Of a DNA stretch of 64,000 nucleotides, positions 45,224 through 54,120 are shown piece after piece. Source of the DNA: an uncultured Lewinella sp. Its GTDB lineage: Bacteria; Bacteroidota; Bacteroidia; Chitinophagales; Saprospiraceae. The notes beneath the pieces were generated by a model, which worked only from the letters and a program-made list of their open reading frames with translations, was not told the origin of the DNA and made no database searches. How positions within the stretch are numbered: position 1 is the first letter of the stretch; every line of letters begins with the position of its first letter. The DNA lies in contig CALMYQ010000195.1 in the NCBI GenBank assembly GCA_937873655.1, positions 1 to 64,000 of the forward strand. Reading direction: 5' to 3'. Made by a program: the position numbers and the translations under genes.

Positions 45224-45970
45224 TTAGTCTTCTTTCAGGGCCGGATAGGCCAGGTCCAGTTTTTCCATTGCCTCAGCGACGGTTTTGGCAACCACGTAAT
45301 CGCGGTACCACCGCTTGTTGACAGGCACGACTGTCCAGGGGATGTCGCTTCGGTTCAGGACCTCTTCATAACAACGCATATATTCGTCCCAATGTTCCCG
45401 TTCTTTCCAGTCGGAGCTGTTGTGTTTCCAGTATTTTTCCGGATCATCCATCCTTTCCTTCAGCTCCAGTTCCTGTTGGTCGTATGATATATGGAGGAAA
45501 AACTTGAGAATAAGGGTATGATTGTCCGTTTCCAGCAGTTTTTCGAAGGCGTTGATCGCATCAAACCTGGCATCCACCCGGTCTTCCGTGATCCATTTGT
45601 GCACCCGCTGGATCAAAACATCCTCATAGTGGGACCGGACAAATATCTGGATGGCGCCCCTGGCCGGAGCAACCTTGTGGATGCGCCAAAGGAAATCATG
45701 GGCGAACTCCTCCTCCGTGGGCTTCTTGAAAGAAGTGACATTCAGACTGCTGGGGTGACATTCTTTGAACACGCGGTCTACGGCGCCGTCTTTTCCGCTG
45801 CCGTCCATTCCCTGCAGGACAATCAAAACGGACTTCTTCTTTTCAGCTTGCAGAATGCCGTGAAGCTCGCCGATCCGGTCGACGTATTTTTTGGTTTGAT
45901 CCTCTACGCTTTCTTTGGTCATACCTTCAGGCGGATCGGCTGAAAGGCCGGCTATTTTGATTTTGTTCAT
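45224..45970 (-). CDS. Polyphosphate kinase 2 family protein
   Basis: A 248-residue PPK2-family enzyme that transfers phosphate between polyphosphate and nucleotides. The Walker A motif is LQGMDGSGKDGAVD. The lid and Walker B region reads IFVRSHYEDVLIQRVH, where most homologues have FNRSHYE. The C-terminal WKEREHWDEYMRCYEEVL and IPWTVVPVNKRWYRDYVV are conserved. The size and single domain fit the AMP/ADP-phosphorylating classes; the exact class cannot be set by eye. Confidence 0.92.
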   Translation of the reverse strand: MNKIKIAGLSADPPEGMTKESVEDQTKKYVDRIGELHGILQAEKKKSVLIVLQGMDGSGKDGAVDRVFKECHPSSLNVTSFKKPTEEEFAHDFLWRIHKVAPARGAIQIFVRSHYEDVLIQRVHKWITEDRVDARFDAINAFEKLLETDNHTLILKFFLHISYDQQELELKERMDDPEKYWKHNSSDWKEREHWDEYMRCYEEVLNRSDIPWTVVPVNKRWYRDYVVAKTVAEAMEKLDLAYPALKED

Positions 45971-46004
45971 ACCCTTTATGTTGTACTTTTAACTTGGTCA
46001 TTCA

Positions 46005-46048
46005 CTCTCACCCTCTCACCCTCTCACCCTCTCACTCTCTCACCCTCT
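46005..46048. repeat. Tandem CTCTCACC octamer repeat
   Basis: Five consecutive 8-bp units CTCTCACC (46005-46044, the fourth being CTCTCACT) plus a partial sixth fill the short gap between the PPK2 start and the DUF58 stop. Such pure tandem repeats are prone to slippage. Confidence 0.92.
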
Positions 46049-46050
46049 TC

Positions 46051-46980
46051 CTACGCGCCCATCTTATTCCTTTTCACCAGATAGGACTGCAGGATTTGCC
46101 GGAAGCCTTTCTGTATATCCGCTTCCACAAAATCGATCTGATACTGGAGGCACTTGAATTTGAGTTCGTGCATGTATTTGGCCATTTGGCCGACGTAGAG
46201 TTCCTTGACCTGGTTGGGTTGAAGGCGGACTTTTTCGCCGGATTCCATGTCGATGAAAATATAAGGCCTGTTCTCAAAGTTGAAGTCCAGTTCCTTGGCT
46301 TTGTCCGAAACGTGGAAAAGGATAACCTCGTGTTTGTTGTGTTTGAGGTGTTGTAGGGCCGAGAAAAGCTGGTCAGCGGATTCGGATTGTTCCATCATAT
46401 CGCTGAAAATGATGACAAGTGAGCGTTTGTGGATGCTGTCCGCGATCTGGTGCAGCGCCTTGGCTGCAGAGGTGGTTTTATTGAGTTCCGGCTGATTGAT
46501 CAATTGCTCCAGGTAGGAAAGCATCAACCGGTAATGCGAGGTGTTGCTTTTGCAGCGCGTATGTTGGCGGACCTCGTTGTCAAAAATGGTCAACCCGTAG
46601 GCGTCGCGTTGTTTCATGAACATATTCATGAGGGCGGCGGCAGCCAGAGCGGAGAACTGTAATTTGTTCAGTTGGAAAGGCCCGTTCTTGGGGGGCTCGG
46701 GATAATACATGGAAGAAGAGCCGTCGATGACGATCTGGCAACGCAGATTGGTCTCCTCTTCAAACCGTTTGATGAACAGTTTATCGGTGCGGGCAAATAC
46801 TTTCCAGTCGATATTTCGGGTGGTTTCTCCCTGGTTATAGAGCCGGTGTTCGGCAAATTCGACGGAAAAACCGTGAAAAGGGCTTTTGTGCAGGCCGATG
46901 ATAAAACCTTCGACGACTTGCTTGGCCAGCAACTCCAGATTGCCGAGGTCCCGGATCTCCAGGTTATCCAATAAGTTCAT
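46051..46980 (-). CDS. DUF58 domain protein (VWA-like)
   Basis: A 309-residue cytosolic protein. The DUF58 signature is clear: HKSPFHGFSVEFAEHRLYNQGETTRNIDWKVFARTD (read in parts) followed by a VWA-like domain with the MIDAS-type motif IDGSSSM. DUF58 proteins usually work with a MoxR AAA+ ATPase, but none is encoded next to it in this window. The ATG at 46980 is chosen; an upstream in-frame start adds 23 residues with no homology. Confidence 0.9.
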   Translation of the reverse strand: MNLLDNLEIRDLGNLELLAKQVVEGFIIGLHKSPFHGFSVEFAEHRLYNQGETTRNIDWKVFARTDKLFIKRFEEETNLRCQIVIDGSSSMYYPEPPKNGPFQLNKLQFSALAAAALMNMFMKQRDAYGLTIFDNEVRQHTRCKSNTSHYRLMLSYLEQLINQPELNKTTSAAKALHQIADSIHKRSLVIIFSDMMEQSESADQLFSALQHLKHNKHEVILFHVSDKAKELDFNFENRPYIFIDMESGEKVRLQPNQVKELYVGQMAKYMHELKFKCLQYQIDFVEADIQKGFRQILQSYLVKRNKMGA

Positions 46981-47051
46981 GGTTTTTAACGGGTTGGGGT
47001 GTACTGACCGGAAGCCGGCAATCACACCCGGATGAAACGCGTAAAACAATA

Positions 47052-47087
47052 CAGCCCTTGCCGAAAATAAGCTTCCGACAAGGGCTG
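47052..47087 (-). terminator. Hairpin terminator downstream of trxA
   Basis: CAGCCCTTG (47052-47060) and CAAGGGCTG (47079-47087) form a 9-bp stem 26 bp after the trx stop on the minus strand, followed by a moderately T-rich tract (TATTGTTTTAC). Confidence 0.7.
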
Positions 47088-47112
47088 CAAAGTATTTAAA
47101 ATATTCGGTTTA

Positions 47113-47430
47113 TCAAAGATGAGCCTGGATTTTATCCGCCAGGATCTGTTTGGTAGCATAGCCGATATGCCTTTCCACAACCTCGCCGTCTTTCAGGATG
47201 AGGATGGTGGGAATATTGCGGATGCCGTATTTGTAGGAGATCTCGGGATTGTCATCCACGTTCACTTTCCCAATCATGGCCTTGCCGTCATATTCTTTGG
47301 AAAGTTCTTCGATGATCGGACTGATCGCCCTGCAGGGGCCGCACCACTCAGCCCAGAAGTCAACAACCGTCACCCCGCCGTGATCAATGGCCGAGTTTTG
47401 GAAATTGTTATCAGTGAATTCGAAAGCCAT
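47113..47430 (-). CDS. trxA: Thioredoxin
   Basis: A 105-residue classical thioredoxin with active site WCGPC (FWAEWCGPCRAI), the cis-Pro loop IRNIPTILILKDG and normal length. It reduces cytosolic disulfides. It is monocistronic, with its own candidate promoter and terminator. Confidence 0.98.
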   Translation of the reverse strand: MAFEFTDNNFQNSAIDHGGVTVVDFWAEWCGPCRAISPIIEELSKEYDGKAMIGKVNVDDNPEISYKYGIRNIPTILILKDGEVVERHIGYATKQILADKIQAHL

Positions 47431-47453
47431 TACTTATTTTGTTTATGGTTCAC

Positions 47454-47461
47454 CAAAATTA
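47454..47461 (-). promoter_or_regulatory. Candidate -7 promoter element for trxA
   Basis: The minus strand reads TAATTTTG, matching TAnnTTTG, 24 bp upstream of the trxA ATG. Confidence 0.5.
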
Positions 47462-47575
47462 TTAAAACCTTCTTCTAAACAGTTTTGACTGTCTTTGGGT
47501 TCGAAAGTAACTTCTAAATTTGTCCGGGTCAGGACAGGCGTACTTTCCAGGCACAAAATTAAGCAATTTGTCGCT

Positions 47576-48658
47576 ATGAAAAAACGGGAAATGTTTTGGC
47601 TTTTTTTGGCATTGGCCACCCTGGTTTTGCGCTGGGTCGCCCATCCCGCATTTATAGAACGATTTTACAGCAGGGGTTGGTTCCAGGGCATCCGCGTTTT
47701 GATCGATTTTGGGCTCGGCTGGATGCCCATTCCGTTGATCTATCTGTTTTTCGGCGGCCTGATCTGGTATTGGGTCAGGACCTGGCGGCGGCGGCCCAGG
47801 AACAGGAAATTGCTCGTCACCGGCCTGCGAACCGGCAGCCGGGTGCTTTCCGGGATCAGCATGCTGATTGTCGGGTTCTTCTGGCTTTGGGGATTTAACT
47901 ACGGGCGAACACAGGTGGAGAAGACCCTTGACCTGGATACCCATCCGCTGACACCGGATGAAATTGAATCGGAGATGCGGACAACCGCACTGGAAATGGC
48001 CGCCAGGAGAGCCGCCATCCCTAATGTTGGCGAGGATGCCCTGACCCGGGAAAATTTTCCTCAGCATCTGGAAACCCACCTCCGCGACGGCCTTGAAAAG
48101 GTCCTTTCCCGATATCAGTACCCGGTGATGGGCAGGGTGCGAGCCCGGTTGTTGTATCCGAAAGGCATCTTCCTCAGGTTCAGCTCTTCGGGACTTTATT
48201 TTCCTTATACCGGGCAGGGGCATATTGACGCGGGACTCAATGCCATCCAGTGGCCATATACCATGTCCCACGAAATGGCCCACGGTTACGGCTTCGGTGA
48301 TGAGGGTGTCTGCAATTTCTGGGCCTACCTCGCCTGTGCGCTGGATGATGATCCGGCTGTTTCCTATTCAGGCCAGTTGGCTTATTATCGCTCACTGGCA
48401 GCCAACTTCCTGTCGTACAAACCGGACGCGTACAGGGCCTTCCGCGATTCGCTTCCGCAAGGCATTCAGGCGGATCTGGATGCCATCAATCAAAACCTCC
48501 TTGATTACCCGGATATCATGCCCAGGGCGCGCGATGCCGCTTATACGGCGTACCTCAAAGCCCAGGGGATCCGGGAAGGCATGCTGAATTACAACCGCGT
48601 GCTGATGCTGGTAAAGGCCTGGAAAGAGAAAGAACAAATCCGAAACATCATGGAATGA
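47576..48658 (+). CDS. DUF3810 family membrane protein, putative metalloprotease
   Basis: A 360-residue protein with about three N-terminal membrane segments (FWLFLALATLVLRWV, MPIPLIYLFFGGLIWYW, SGISMLIVGFFWLWGF) and a soluble C-terminal domain. The DUF3810 hallmark SHEMAHGYGFGDEGVCNFWAYLAC contains a zincin-type HEMAH motif, suggesting metal-dependent peptidase activity, which is not proven for the family. The ATG at 47576 is chosen because TM1 starts there. Its end overlaps the convergent lipase gene by 11 bp. Confidence 0.88.
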   Translation: MKKREMFWLFLALATLVLRWVAHPAFIERFYSRGWFQGIRVLIDFGLGWMPIPLIYLFFGGLIWYWVRTWRRRPRNRKLLVTGLRTGSRVLSGISMLIVGFFWLWGFNYGRTQVEKTLDLDTHPLTPDEIESEMRTTALEMAARRAAIPNVGEDALTRENFPQHLETHLRDGLEKVLSRYQYPVMGRVRARLLYPKGIFLRFSSSGLYFPYTGQGHIDAGLNAIQWPYTMSHEMAHGYGFGDEGVCNFWAYLACALDDDPAVSYSGQLAYYRSLAANFLSYKPDAYRAFRDSLPQGIQADLDAINQNLLDYPDIMPRARDAAYTAYLKAQGIREGMLNYNRVLMLVKAWKEKEQIRNIME

Positions 48659-49481
48659 CTTTAGCCTGCATCCAGCTCCAAATGGCATCCAGGACTTCCG
48701 CCTGCCGGTACTCATTGTGGATCTCATGATAAAGGCCGTCCCATATTTTCAACGTGACATCGCCTTCCAGCCTGGAGGCAAACTTCCGGGTTGCCTCAGG
48801 TGACGTGATCTGGTCGGCCCCGCCGTGCATCAGGAGGAGCGGGCAGGGAAATGGGCCTTTATACTGATCGAGGTATGCCCCCGATTCGATCATGCTCAAT
48901 CCTGTTTCAGAAGTCACCCGGTTGTGTACTAACGGATCAGCTACATACGCTTTACCTACTTTGGCATCCGTACTCAGGTGATCGGCGTTCAGGTTGTTCG
49001 GCTGGGAAAATGCCGGATAGACCATGCGGGTCAGCTTGCCCAGGAAAACAAGGAACCCGGAAGGTTCGAAGGCCAGTTTGATCCACGGCCCTGTGGTAAC
49101 AATCCCTGAAAGACCGGCTTCTCTGCGAAGTGCATAATTCAGTGCCAGGTTGCCTCCCTGACTATGGCCGTAAAGCACCAGCGGCGCACCAGGGTATCGG
49201 CCCCGGGTCTGTCTGATCAATTCGCCGATCTCATCCAGCAGAACAGCATAATTTTTGGTATGCCCCCGTTTGCCTTCGGAAAGCCCGTGGCCGCTCCGGT
49301 CATAGCCGATTACGGCTGTATTCCGTTCATTGAAGTAGGCTGCAACGTGTTCATACCGGCCGATATGTTCGCCAAACCCGTGTACCAGGCTGATGACGGC
49401 CTTCGGTTTTTCTACCGGCCAGTGCCTGCCTTGAATACGGAGATTATTGCTGTTGGTCCATGAAAAGTTCTCAATTGCCAT
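48648..49481 (-). CDS. Alpha/beta hydrolase, monoacylglycerol lipase-like
   Basis: A 277-residue cytosolic hydrolase of the serine aminopeptidase/MAGL group. The oxyanion motif is VHGFGEHIGRY, the nucleophile Ser107 lies in YGHSQGG, and Asp (GGADQITSP) and His (GLYHEIHNE) complete the triad. This group cleaves monoglycerides or lysophospholipids. It is the last gene of a tight operon: only 2 bp separate it from the DUF7379-like lipase gene. It is not a truncated copy. Confidence 0.9.
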   Translation of the reverse strand: MAIENFSWTNSNNLRIQGRHWPVEKPKAVISLVHGFGEHIGRYEHVAAYFNERNTAVIGYDRSGHGLSEGKRGHTKNYAVLLDEIGELIRQTRGRYPGAPLVLYGHSQGGNLALNYALRREAGLSGIVTTGPWIKLAFEPSGFLVFLGKLTRMVYPAFSQPNNLNADHLSTDAKVGKAYVADPLVHNRVTSETGLSMIESGAYLDQYKGPFPCPLLLMHGGADQITSPEATRKFASRLEGDVTLKIWDGLYHEIHNEYRQAEVLDAIWSWMQAKVIP

Positions 49482-49483
49482 TT

Positions 49484-50995
49484 TTATGCGCTCAACCAGG
49501 TGAAGAGTTGTTTGTTGACAGGATGTTTATCCTCAAAATAATTGAGGTGATTGACGTCGGATTCCAGGTCAAAAATCTTCATTCTTGCCGGATCAATCGG
49601 AAAACCGGCTGCCATGGGATCGGTTTCAAAACAGCCTTTGGTTGGAACGACCATGTCGCTGTCTTCTCCAAAAACATGGCTGAGGGCTTTCATCACCAGG
49701 CGTTTGCCGAACCGGGCCAGCAGGTTTTCGTCCTGCGGAACGTATTTTGCGCCGATGGAATAGTATTCTGTTGAGGTCGGTTGCCCCGTATTCAGCCTGG
49801 TCAGATAATCGCCGCCGGGCAACATAGCCTGCAGGCCGGGTAGTCCTTTCAGCGCGCCGGCAGCCACTACCTTGATAAAGGTGATCAGCGCCTCCATTGT
49901 TATGGTAAACGGATTGTCGGGCAGATCGGTCAGCATGTTGGTGTAAGAATCAATCAGTTTGACCCAATTTTCCTTGTTGGTCAGGATCGTCCCGTTGTGC
50001 GGGCCTGCCACCAGTATTGCCCTGCGAACCTTGAGGGTTTTATCCGTAGGATTCAACTCGTCGAATCGCTCGCATAATTCGCGCCCGACAAGGCCGCCCC
50101 GGCTATGGGTTACAATATCCAGGTCGAGGTTCCGCACATCCGGCGGGAGCATTTTTATGAATTCTCGTATGTTCTCCGTCGGACTGTGGTGCAGGCTGGG
50201 ATGGTTGAAGGCAAAGATGCGACCCTGGTACAAACCGGCCAGTTTCTCCAGCCAGGTGCTTTTGATCAATCCGTCGTAGGCCGCCTGTCCGGTGCTGAAC
50301 GTGCCGTGAAGCAACAGCAACGCGCGGTTGCCGTTGATGTCGGACCAGGGAATGTCATTGGCCCCGAAGGCATTGGGTTCGACGTAGTGAAATCCGTAAG
50401 GCCGCTTTTTTTCTTCCCATTTCCTGACCAGGAAACCGGTACCCATTTCGACCAGCGGGTCGATCAGCCAGGCAAAGACCTTTACCGTCCTGCGGATACC
50501 TTTGGTGACCTCTCCGCGGGTTCTGTTTTCTTCGCCCTGAGGGATTTCGGCCCCTTCCCGGGGAATATTGAATTTGAAACTGGTTTCGTCCGTTTTGTCA
50601 GGCCATATCCACCGGGATTCGCCGTTCTCGTCCGTGTAGAGAATGGCTTGTTCCATATTGCCCCGGGTTTTGGGCGTTGACAGGATCATGGCGGCCTCGC
50701 CTTTGTCGGTCTGTGCGTTGAGCCCGCCGGAACGTGTGGCGGTGTCCCGGGCATTTTTATGTTCATCGCTGATCACTTCGATCTCGAACTGCTTCATGAG
50801 AAAAGCTTCGGCATCGTCCGTTGCGTTCAGCCAGTTTTGGTGATTGCGATCTTTAGCCCCTCCGCCCCGGGTGGTTTGTTCCTCTTTGTTCAGTTCCTTG
50901 ACCCTGCCTTTCAATCCGGGTGCGTGCAGGGTGTAATTCGCCGAAGAGATCTGGATGGGCGCGGCGCTGCCGCTCAGTGGTGTTTCAAATGCCAT
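49484..50995 (-). CDS. PGAP1/DUF7379-like alpha/beta hydrolase (putative intracellular lipase)
   Basis: A 503-residue protein without a signal peptide. The first about 210 residues are an unassigned, probably beta-rich region. The hydrolase domain starts at ALLLLHGTFSTGQAAYDGL (oxyanion loop), carries the nucleophile Ser298 in VTHSRGGLVGREL, and has a likely catalytic His483 in SDVNHLNYF. The pattern resembles the DUF7379/PGAP1 type of lipase. The gene is 6 bp downstream of the CHAT protease gene and 2 bp upstream of a second lipase gene, so its role is probably linked to them. A phospholipase effector controlled by the CHAT protease is a reasonable hypothesis. Confidence 0.8.
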   Translation of the reverse strand: MAFETPLSGSAAPIQISSANYTLHAPGLKGRVKELNKEEQTTRGGGAKDRNHQNWLNATDDAEAFLMKQFEIEVISDEHKNARDTATRSGGLNAQTDKGEAAMILSTPKTRGNMEQAILYTDENGESRWIWPDKTDETSFKFNIPREGAEIPQGEENRTRGEVTKGIRRTVKVFAWLIDPLVEMGTGFLVRKWEEKKRPYGFHYVEPNAFGANDIPWSDINGNRALLLLHGTFSTGQAAYDGLIKSTWLEKLAGLYQGRIFAFNHPSLHHSPTENIREFIKMLPPDVRNLDLDIVTHSRGGLVGRELCERFDELNPTDKTLKVRRAILVAGPHNGTILTNKENWVKLIDSYTNMLTDLPDNPFTITMEALITFIKVVAAGALKGLPGLQAMLPGGDYLTRLNTGQPTSTEYYSIGAKYVPQDENLLARFGKRLVMKALSHVFGEDSDMVVPTKGCFETDPMAAGFPIDPARMKIFDLESDVNHLNYFEDKHPVNKQLFTWLSA

Positions 50996-51001
50996 GGTTA
51001 A

Positions 51002-53056
51002 TCAGGTTTTTTTGAGTTTCAGGGCGGGATGCCCGTAATAGATATAGGCCAGTTGGGTCAATGATGTTTTATAGTCGAACTTCCGGCGCAACTCCAGCAA
51101 GACCTCTCCGATCGGACGGCCTTTACCGAGCGTTTCTTCGTAAAAAGCCTCACTGAACGGGCGGGCAATGACATCGTGCACATTCCACAAAGGCGCCAGA
51201 AAACCCAGTACCCCTTTGGTCAGCACAATGCCCGGGAAACCGCTCGCCTGGCCAAGCGTATTGCCGGCTGTGGCGACCTGGCATGCATTCAGGAACAGGA
51301 AGGAAATAGCGGGTACATCACCGCAGAAATAAGGACCGAACAAGGCTTCGGCGCTGAGGTCGCCGTCTTCAAGGGCCAGCAATTGCTCGTTGAGATCCGG
51401 TTTGCTGAAGCCGTGCAGCGCCATATGCATCAAATGGCCGGCAACGGGTTTATCCGACCCTGTCAAATCCAGTAAATCTTCTTTCTTTGCCGCAACAGCC
51501 TGGGCTTTGAAGTGGTCGACCAGGTATTTTTTCTCGGCGATCGCCTCAACCAGCGGATTATGGGAGGAATCCGGCGGATAGTCGGCCGCCAAAGCCGATA
51601 ACAGGTTTACGGTGAGGCCGGTCGGCGGCGATCCTGTCACGCGGTCATTGGCCCACCACCTGCCGGTTTGGGTCTGGAGGTGCAAAAAGGGATCGATATC
51701 AGGATCCAGCCGCAGCCCGGGGTGGTAGGCCAGCTCCCAGGGTATATAGGCTTCATCGGTCAGGATCAGCACTTTCGGGACCCTTTTCACAGCAGCGTGC
51801 ACATCTTTAAGCGCCTCAAAAAAATTTGCCGGCATATGGGCGGCTATGGCTTGTCCCAGGGTCCTCAAGGCATTGAAGGCAGCCCTGCCTTTGTAGCCTT
51901 CCCTACCCAGTTCCTGGCCTATTTTTGCGGCGAATTCCCGGGTGTTGTCGATATTGATTTCGGCATCAAGGTCGATATGCGGTTTATGGGCCTGCATGCT
52001 CCAATGGAGCTTTTTGGCCACCGGATCCCACATGACCGTTGTCAGCAAATCGATGGCTTCCTGTTCATAGTCCAGTTCGGGCAGACTGAGTTGGCATTTT
52101 GACAGAGGTTTTTGGGGTGGCTGCGGAGCCGGAGTTTCGCCTACGGGTATGGTCCGGGTTGCCATACCGACCAGCTGGCCTTTGAAGGTATAGATGGCCG
52201 TGAGCGAAACTTCTTTTGCGCCGCTCAGGACCTTACACCTGAATGTGACCTTCGAATCCAGATTGAGGAGGAGGGGCTTTTCAGCCTTGTTCAGCACCTC
52301 CGCCCCGTTCGGCATCAGCTTCACAAAAAGAATATCCGTAGGTTTTGCGGACGGCAGATTGATCGCTACCAGGTTCGAAAGCGTTTTATCCGCTTCGGAT
52401 GCAAAGCCGATATCCAATGAAAATCCGGCTTCTTTTTCCAACGTTCCGGGGTCGCTTATGGACGGGAAAGCCCGGAAAGGCTCTGCTTCGTCTTCCAGGA
52501 GGTCTTCCAGGGAAGAGGGCAGTGAGCCCGAATCGCCGCCCCCGCGGGTTTGACTTTTGGAAGTATCCGGAACGGTAAAAGGATCGCCGCCCCTTGTTGG
52601 ACCTGGCGAAGGCGTTGAACCCGGGTCGCCGTCCCTGCTGGCACCCGGAACCGGGGCCGGGGCCGGGGCCGGTGGCGGTGGTAAGTCCGGTGGTTGAGCG
52701 GAATAATCATACACGATGAAACCTGCCGGAATCCCGGCATCCAGAACGACGTAACGGTTCTCAACAGCTTCCGTAACATCCGCGTTGGCCGGAAGGGTGG
52801 ATGTTCTGTCGTGTTCGTGCAGGTTCAGGGCTTGTTTAACCGTTGACCCCGGCGTGTTGCTGCTCCAGTAAGCCAGCATTTTCTCCGCCTCGATGCGCGG
52901 GAAAAGGTAATAAAACTGTCCAAAATCCTCTTTCCTGTCGACAATGATAAAGGAGAAAGGAGCGGCAGCGGTGTTTAGGTCCTTTAAGGCCGAGGCTGCC
53001 GTTTGATGGGCATTCAACAAAAAGAAATCAGTGTAAGCAAGGGTTTTGACGGTCAT
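51002..53056 (-). CDS. CHAT-domain (caspase-like) protease with N-terminal CBS-like region
   Basis: A 684-residue intracellular protein. Residues about 6-117 look like a CBS-domain pair (FSFIIVDRK, YYLFPRIEAEKML, STLPANADVTEAVENRYVVLD, IPAGFIVYD), a fold that binds adenine nucleotides. A long Pro/Gly-rich linker (about 119-205) and a beta-sandwich (about 215-320) follow. The C-terminal CHAT domain has the catalytic dyad His548 (MHMALHGFS) and Cys592 (FLFLNACQVA). The ATG at 53056 is used; a TTG 14 codons upstream would overlap the SDR stop. CHAT proteases act in bacterial cell-death and defence systems (for example Craspase, bacterial gasdermin activation), so an effector-activating role is inferred. 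Confidence 0.88.
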   Translation of the reverse strand: MTVKTLAYTDFFLLNAHQTAASALKDLNTAAAPFSFIIVDRKEDFGQFYYLFPRIEAEKMLAYWSSNTPGSTVKQALNLHEHDRTSTLPANADVTEAVENRYVVLDAGIPAGFIVYDYSAQPPDLPPPPAPAPAPVPGASRDGDPGSTPSPGPTRGGDPFTVPDTSKSQTRGGGDSGSLPSSLEDLLEDEAEPFRAFPSISDPGTLEKEAGFSLDIGFASEADKTLSNLVAINLPSAKPTDILFVKLMPNGAEVLNKAEKPLLLNLDSKVTFRCKVLSGAKEVSLTAIYTFKGQLVGMATRTIPVGETPAPQPPQKPLSKCQLSLPELDYEQEAIDLLTTVMWDPVAKKLHWSMQAHKPHIDLDAEINIDNTREFAAKIGQELGREGYKGRAAFNALRTLGQAIAAHMPANFFEALKDVHAAVKRVPKVLILTDEAYIPWELAYHPGLRLDPDIDPFLHLQTQTGRWWANDRVTGSPPTGLTVNLLSALAADYPPDSSHNPLVEAIAEKKYLVDHFKAQAVAAKKEDLLDLTGSDKPVAGHLMHMALHGFSKPDLNEQLLALEDGDLSAEALFGPYFCGDVPAISFLFLNACQVATAGNTLGQASGFPGIVLTKGVLGFLAPLWNVHDVIARPFSEAFYEETLGKGRPIGEVLLELRRKFDYKTSLTQLAYIYYGHPALKLKKT

Positions 53057-53094
53057 GTTTTGGGGATTTTGGCGGTAAATTAACGAAAAATCGA

Positions 53095-53919
53095 TCAATT
53101 CAGGAAGAGATCGGTCATCAACGACTCGTTGGGATTGACGGCATACCCCGCGAGGTCTGTTATGCCTTCTTCCGCCAGTACTTCTTCATCGATATAAAAG
53201 TTGCCTGTTGCCGACTGGCTTGCCCGCTTAAGGACGTAGAAAGCCGCGTCAGCCATGATCTCAGGCGTTCTGGACTGCTGTATCATCGTATCGCCGCCCA
53301 ACAGGTTTTGTACGGCGGCCGTTGCGATGGTCGTCCTGGGCCATAGCGCGTTCACCGCAATGCCATCCCGCCTGAACTCTTCCGCCATGCCCAGAACGCA
53401 CATACTCATCCCATATTTGGCCATGGTATAAGCCAGGTGGAACCTGAACCATTTCGGGTCGAGGTTGAGCGGCGGCGACAAGGTCAGAATATGCGGATTG
53501 GAGGAATTTTTCAGGTGCGGGATGCAGAGTTTGGAGGCCAGGAAGGTACCCCGAAGGTTAATGCCGTGCATCAGGTCAAACCGCTTCATTTCGGTCATCA
53601 GGGTAGGGGTGAGGCTGATGGCGCTGGCGTTATTGATGAGGATGTCGATACCGCCGAAGGTATCGGTCGTTTTGTCGACGGCAGCCTGGACCTGTTCCTC
53701 AAAACGCACATCCATGACCAGCGGCAGGGCTTGTCCGCCGGCATTTTCAATTTCTTTGGCCGCCGTGTAGATGGTTCCTTCCAGTTTGGGATGGGGTTCG
53801 GTGGTCTTTCCGGTGACCACAATATTGGCTCCTTCCCTGGCCAGGCGCAACCCGATGGCCAATCCGATGCCTCGGCTGGCGCCGGTAATGAATACGGTTT
53901 TGTTTTTGAAATCCGGCAT
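53095..53919 (-). CDS. Short-chain dehydrogenase/reductase, HSDL2-like
   Basis: A 274-residue SDR with the NAD(P)-binding motif TGASRGIG, NNAS, and the catalytic YTMAK Tyr/Lys. Features such as VVTGKTTEPHPKLEGTIYTAA (in parts) and SPPLNLDPKWF are typical of the hydroxysteroid dehydrogenase-like 2 group, without its C-terminal SCP2 domain. The substrate is unknown. It is the first gene of the four-gene operon, 38 bp upstream of the CHAT start. It may be a passenger or supply lipid chemistry for the operon. Confidence 0.9.
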   Translation of the reverse strand: MPDFKNKTVFITGASRGIGLAIGLRLAREGANIVVTGKTTEPHPKLEGTIYTAAKEIENAGGQALPLVMDVRFEEQVQAAVDKTTDTFGGIDILINNASAISLTPTLMTEMKRFDLMHGINLRGTFLASKLCIPHLKNSSNPHILTLSPPLNLDPKWFRFHLAYTMAKYGMSMCVLGMAEEFRRDGIAVNALWPRTTIATAAVQNLLGGDTMIQQSRTPEIMADAAFYVLKRASQSATGNFYIDEEVLAEEGITDLAGYAVNPNESLMTDLFLN

Positions 53920-54120
53920 TTGTTTTTTTCGGCAAGATAAATAATTGCAGGAAATGGATTCGGCGGAAATCCCGGAATGCAGGCATTTTTCGGGTTTTTA
54001 CCTGAGTTGGTATAAGAAAGGTTCCGAAATCGGCCGGGTTTGAAAACTTTTGCAAAAAAAATCTGAAGGGGCTGTAACAAACCTTGTGCATGCCCGTCGG
54101 TGTAATAAAAGGGAAAGCCT

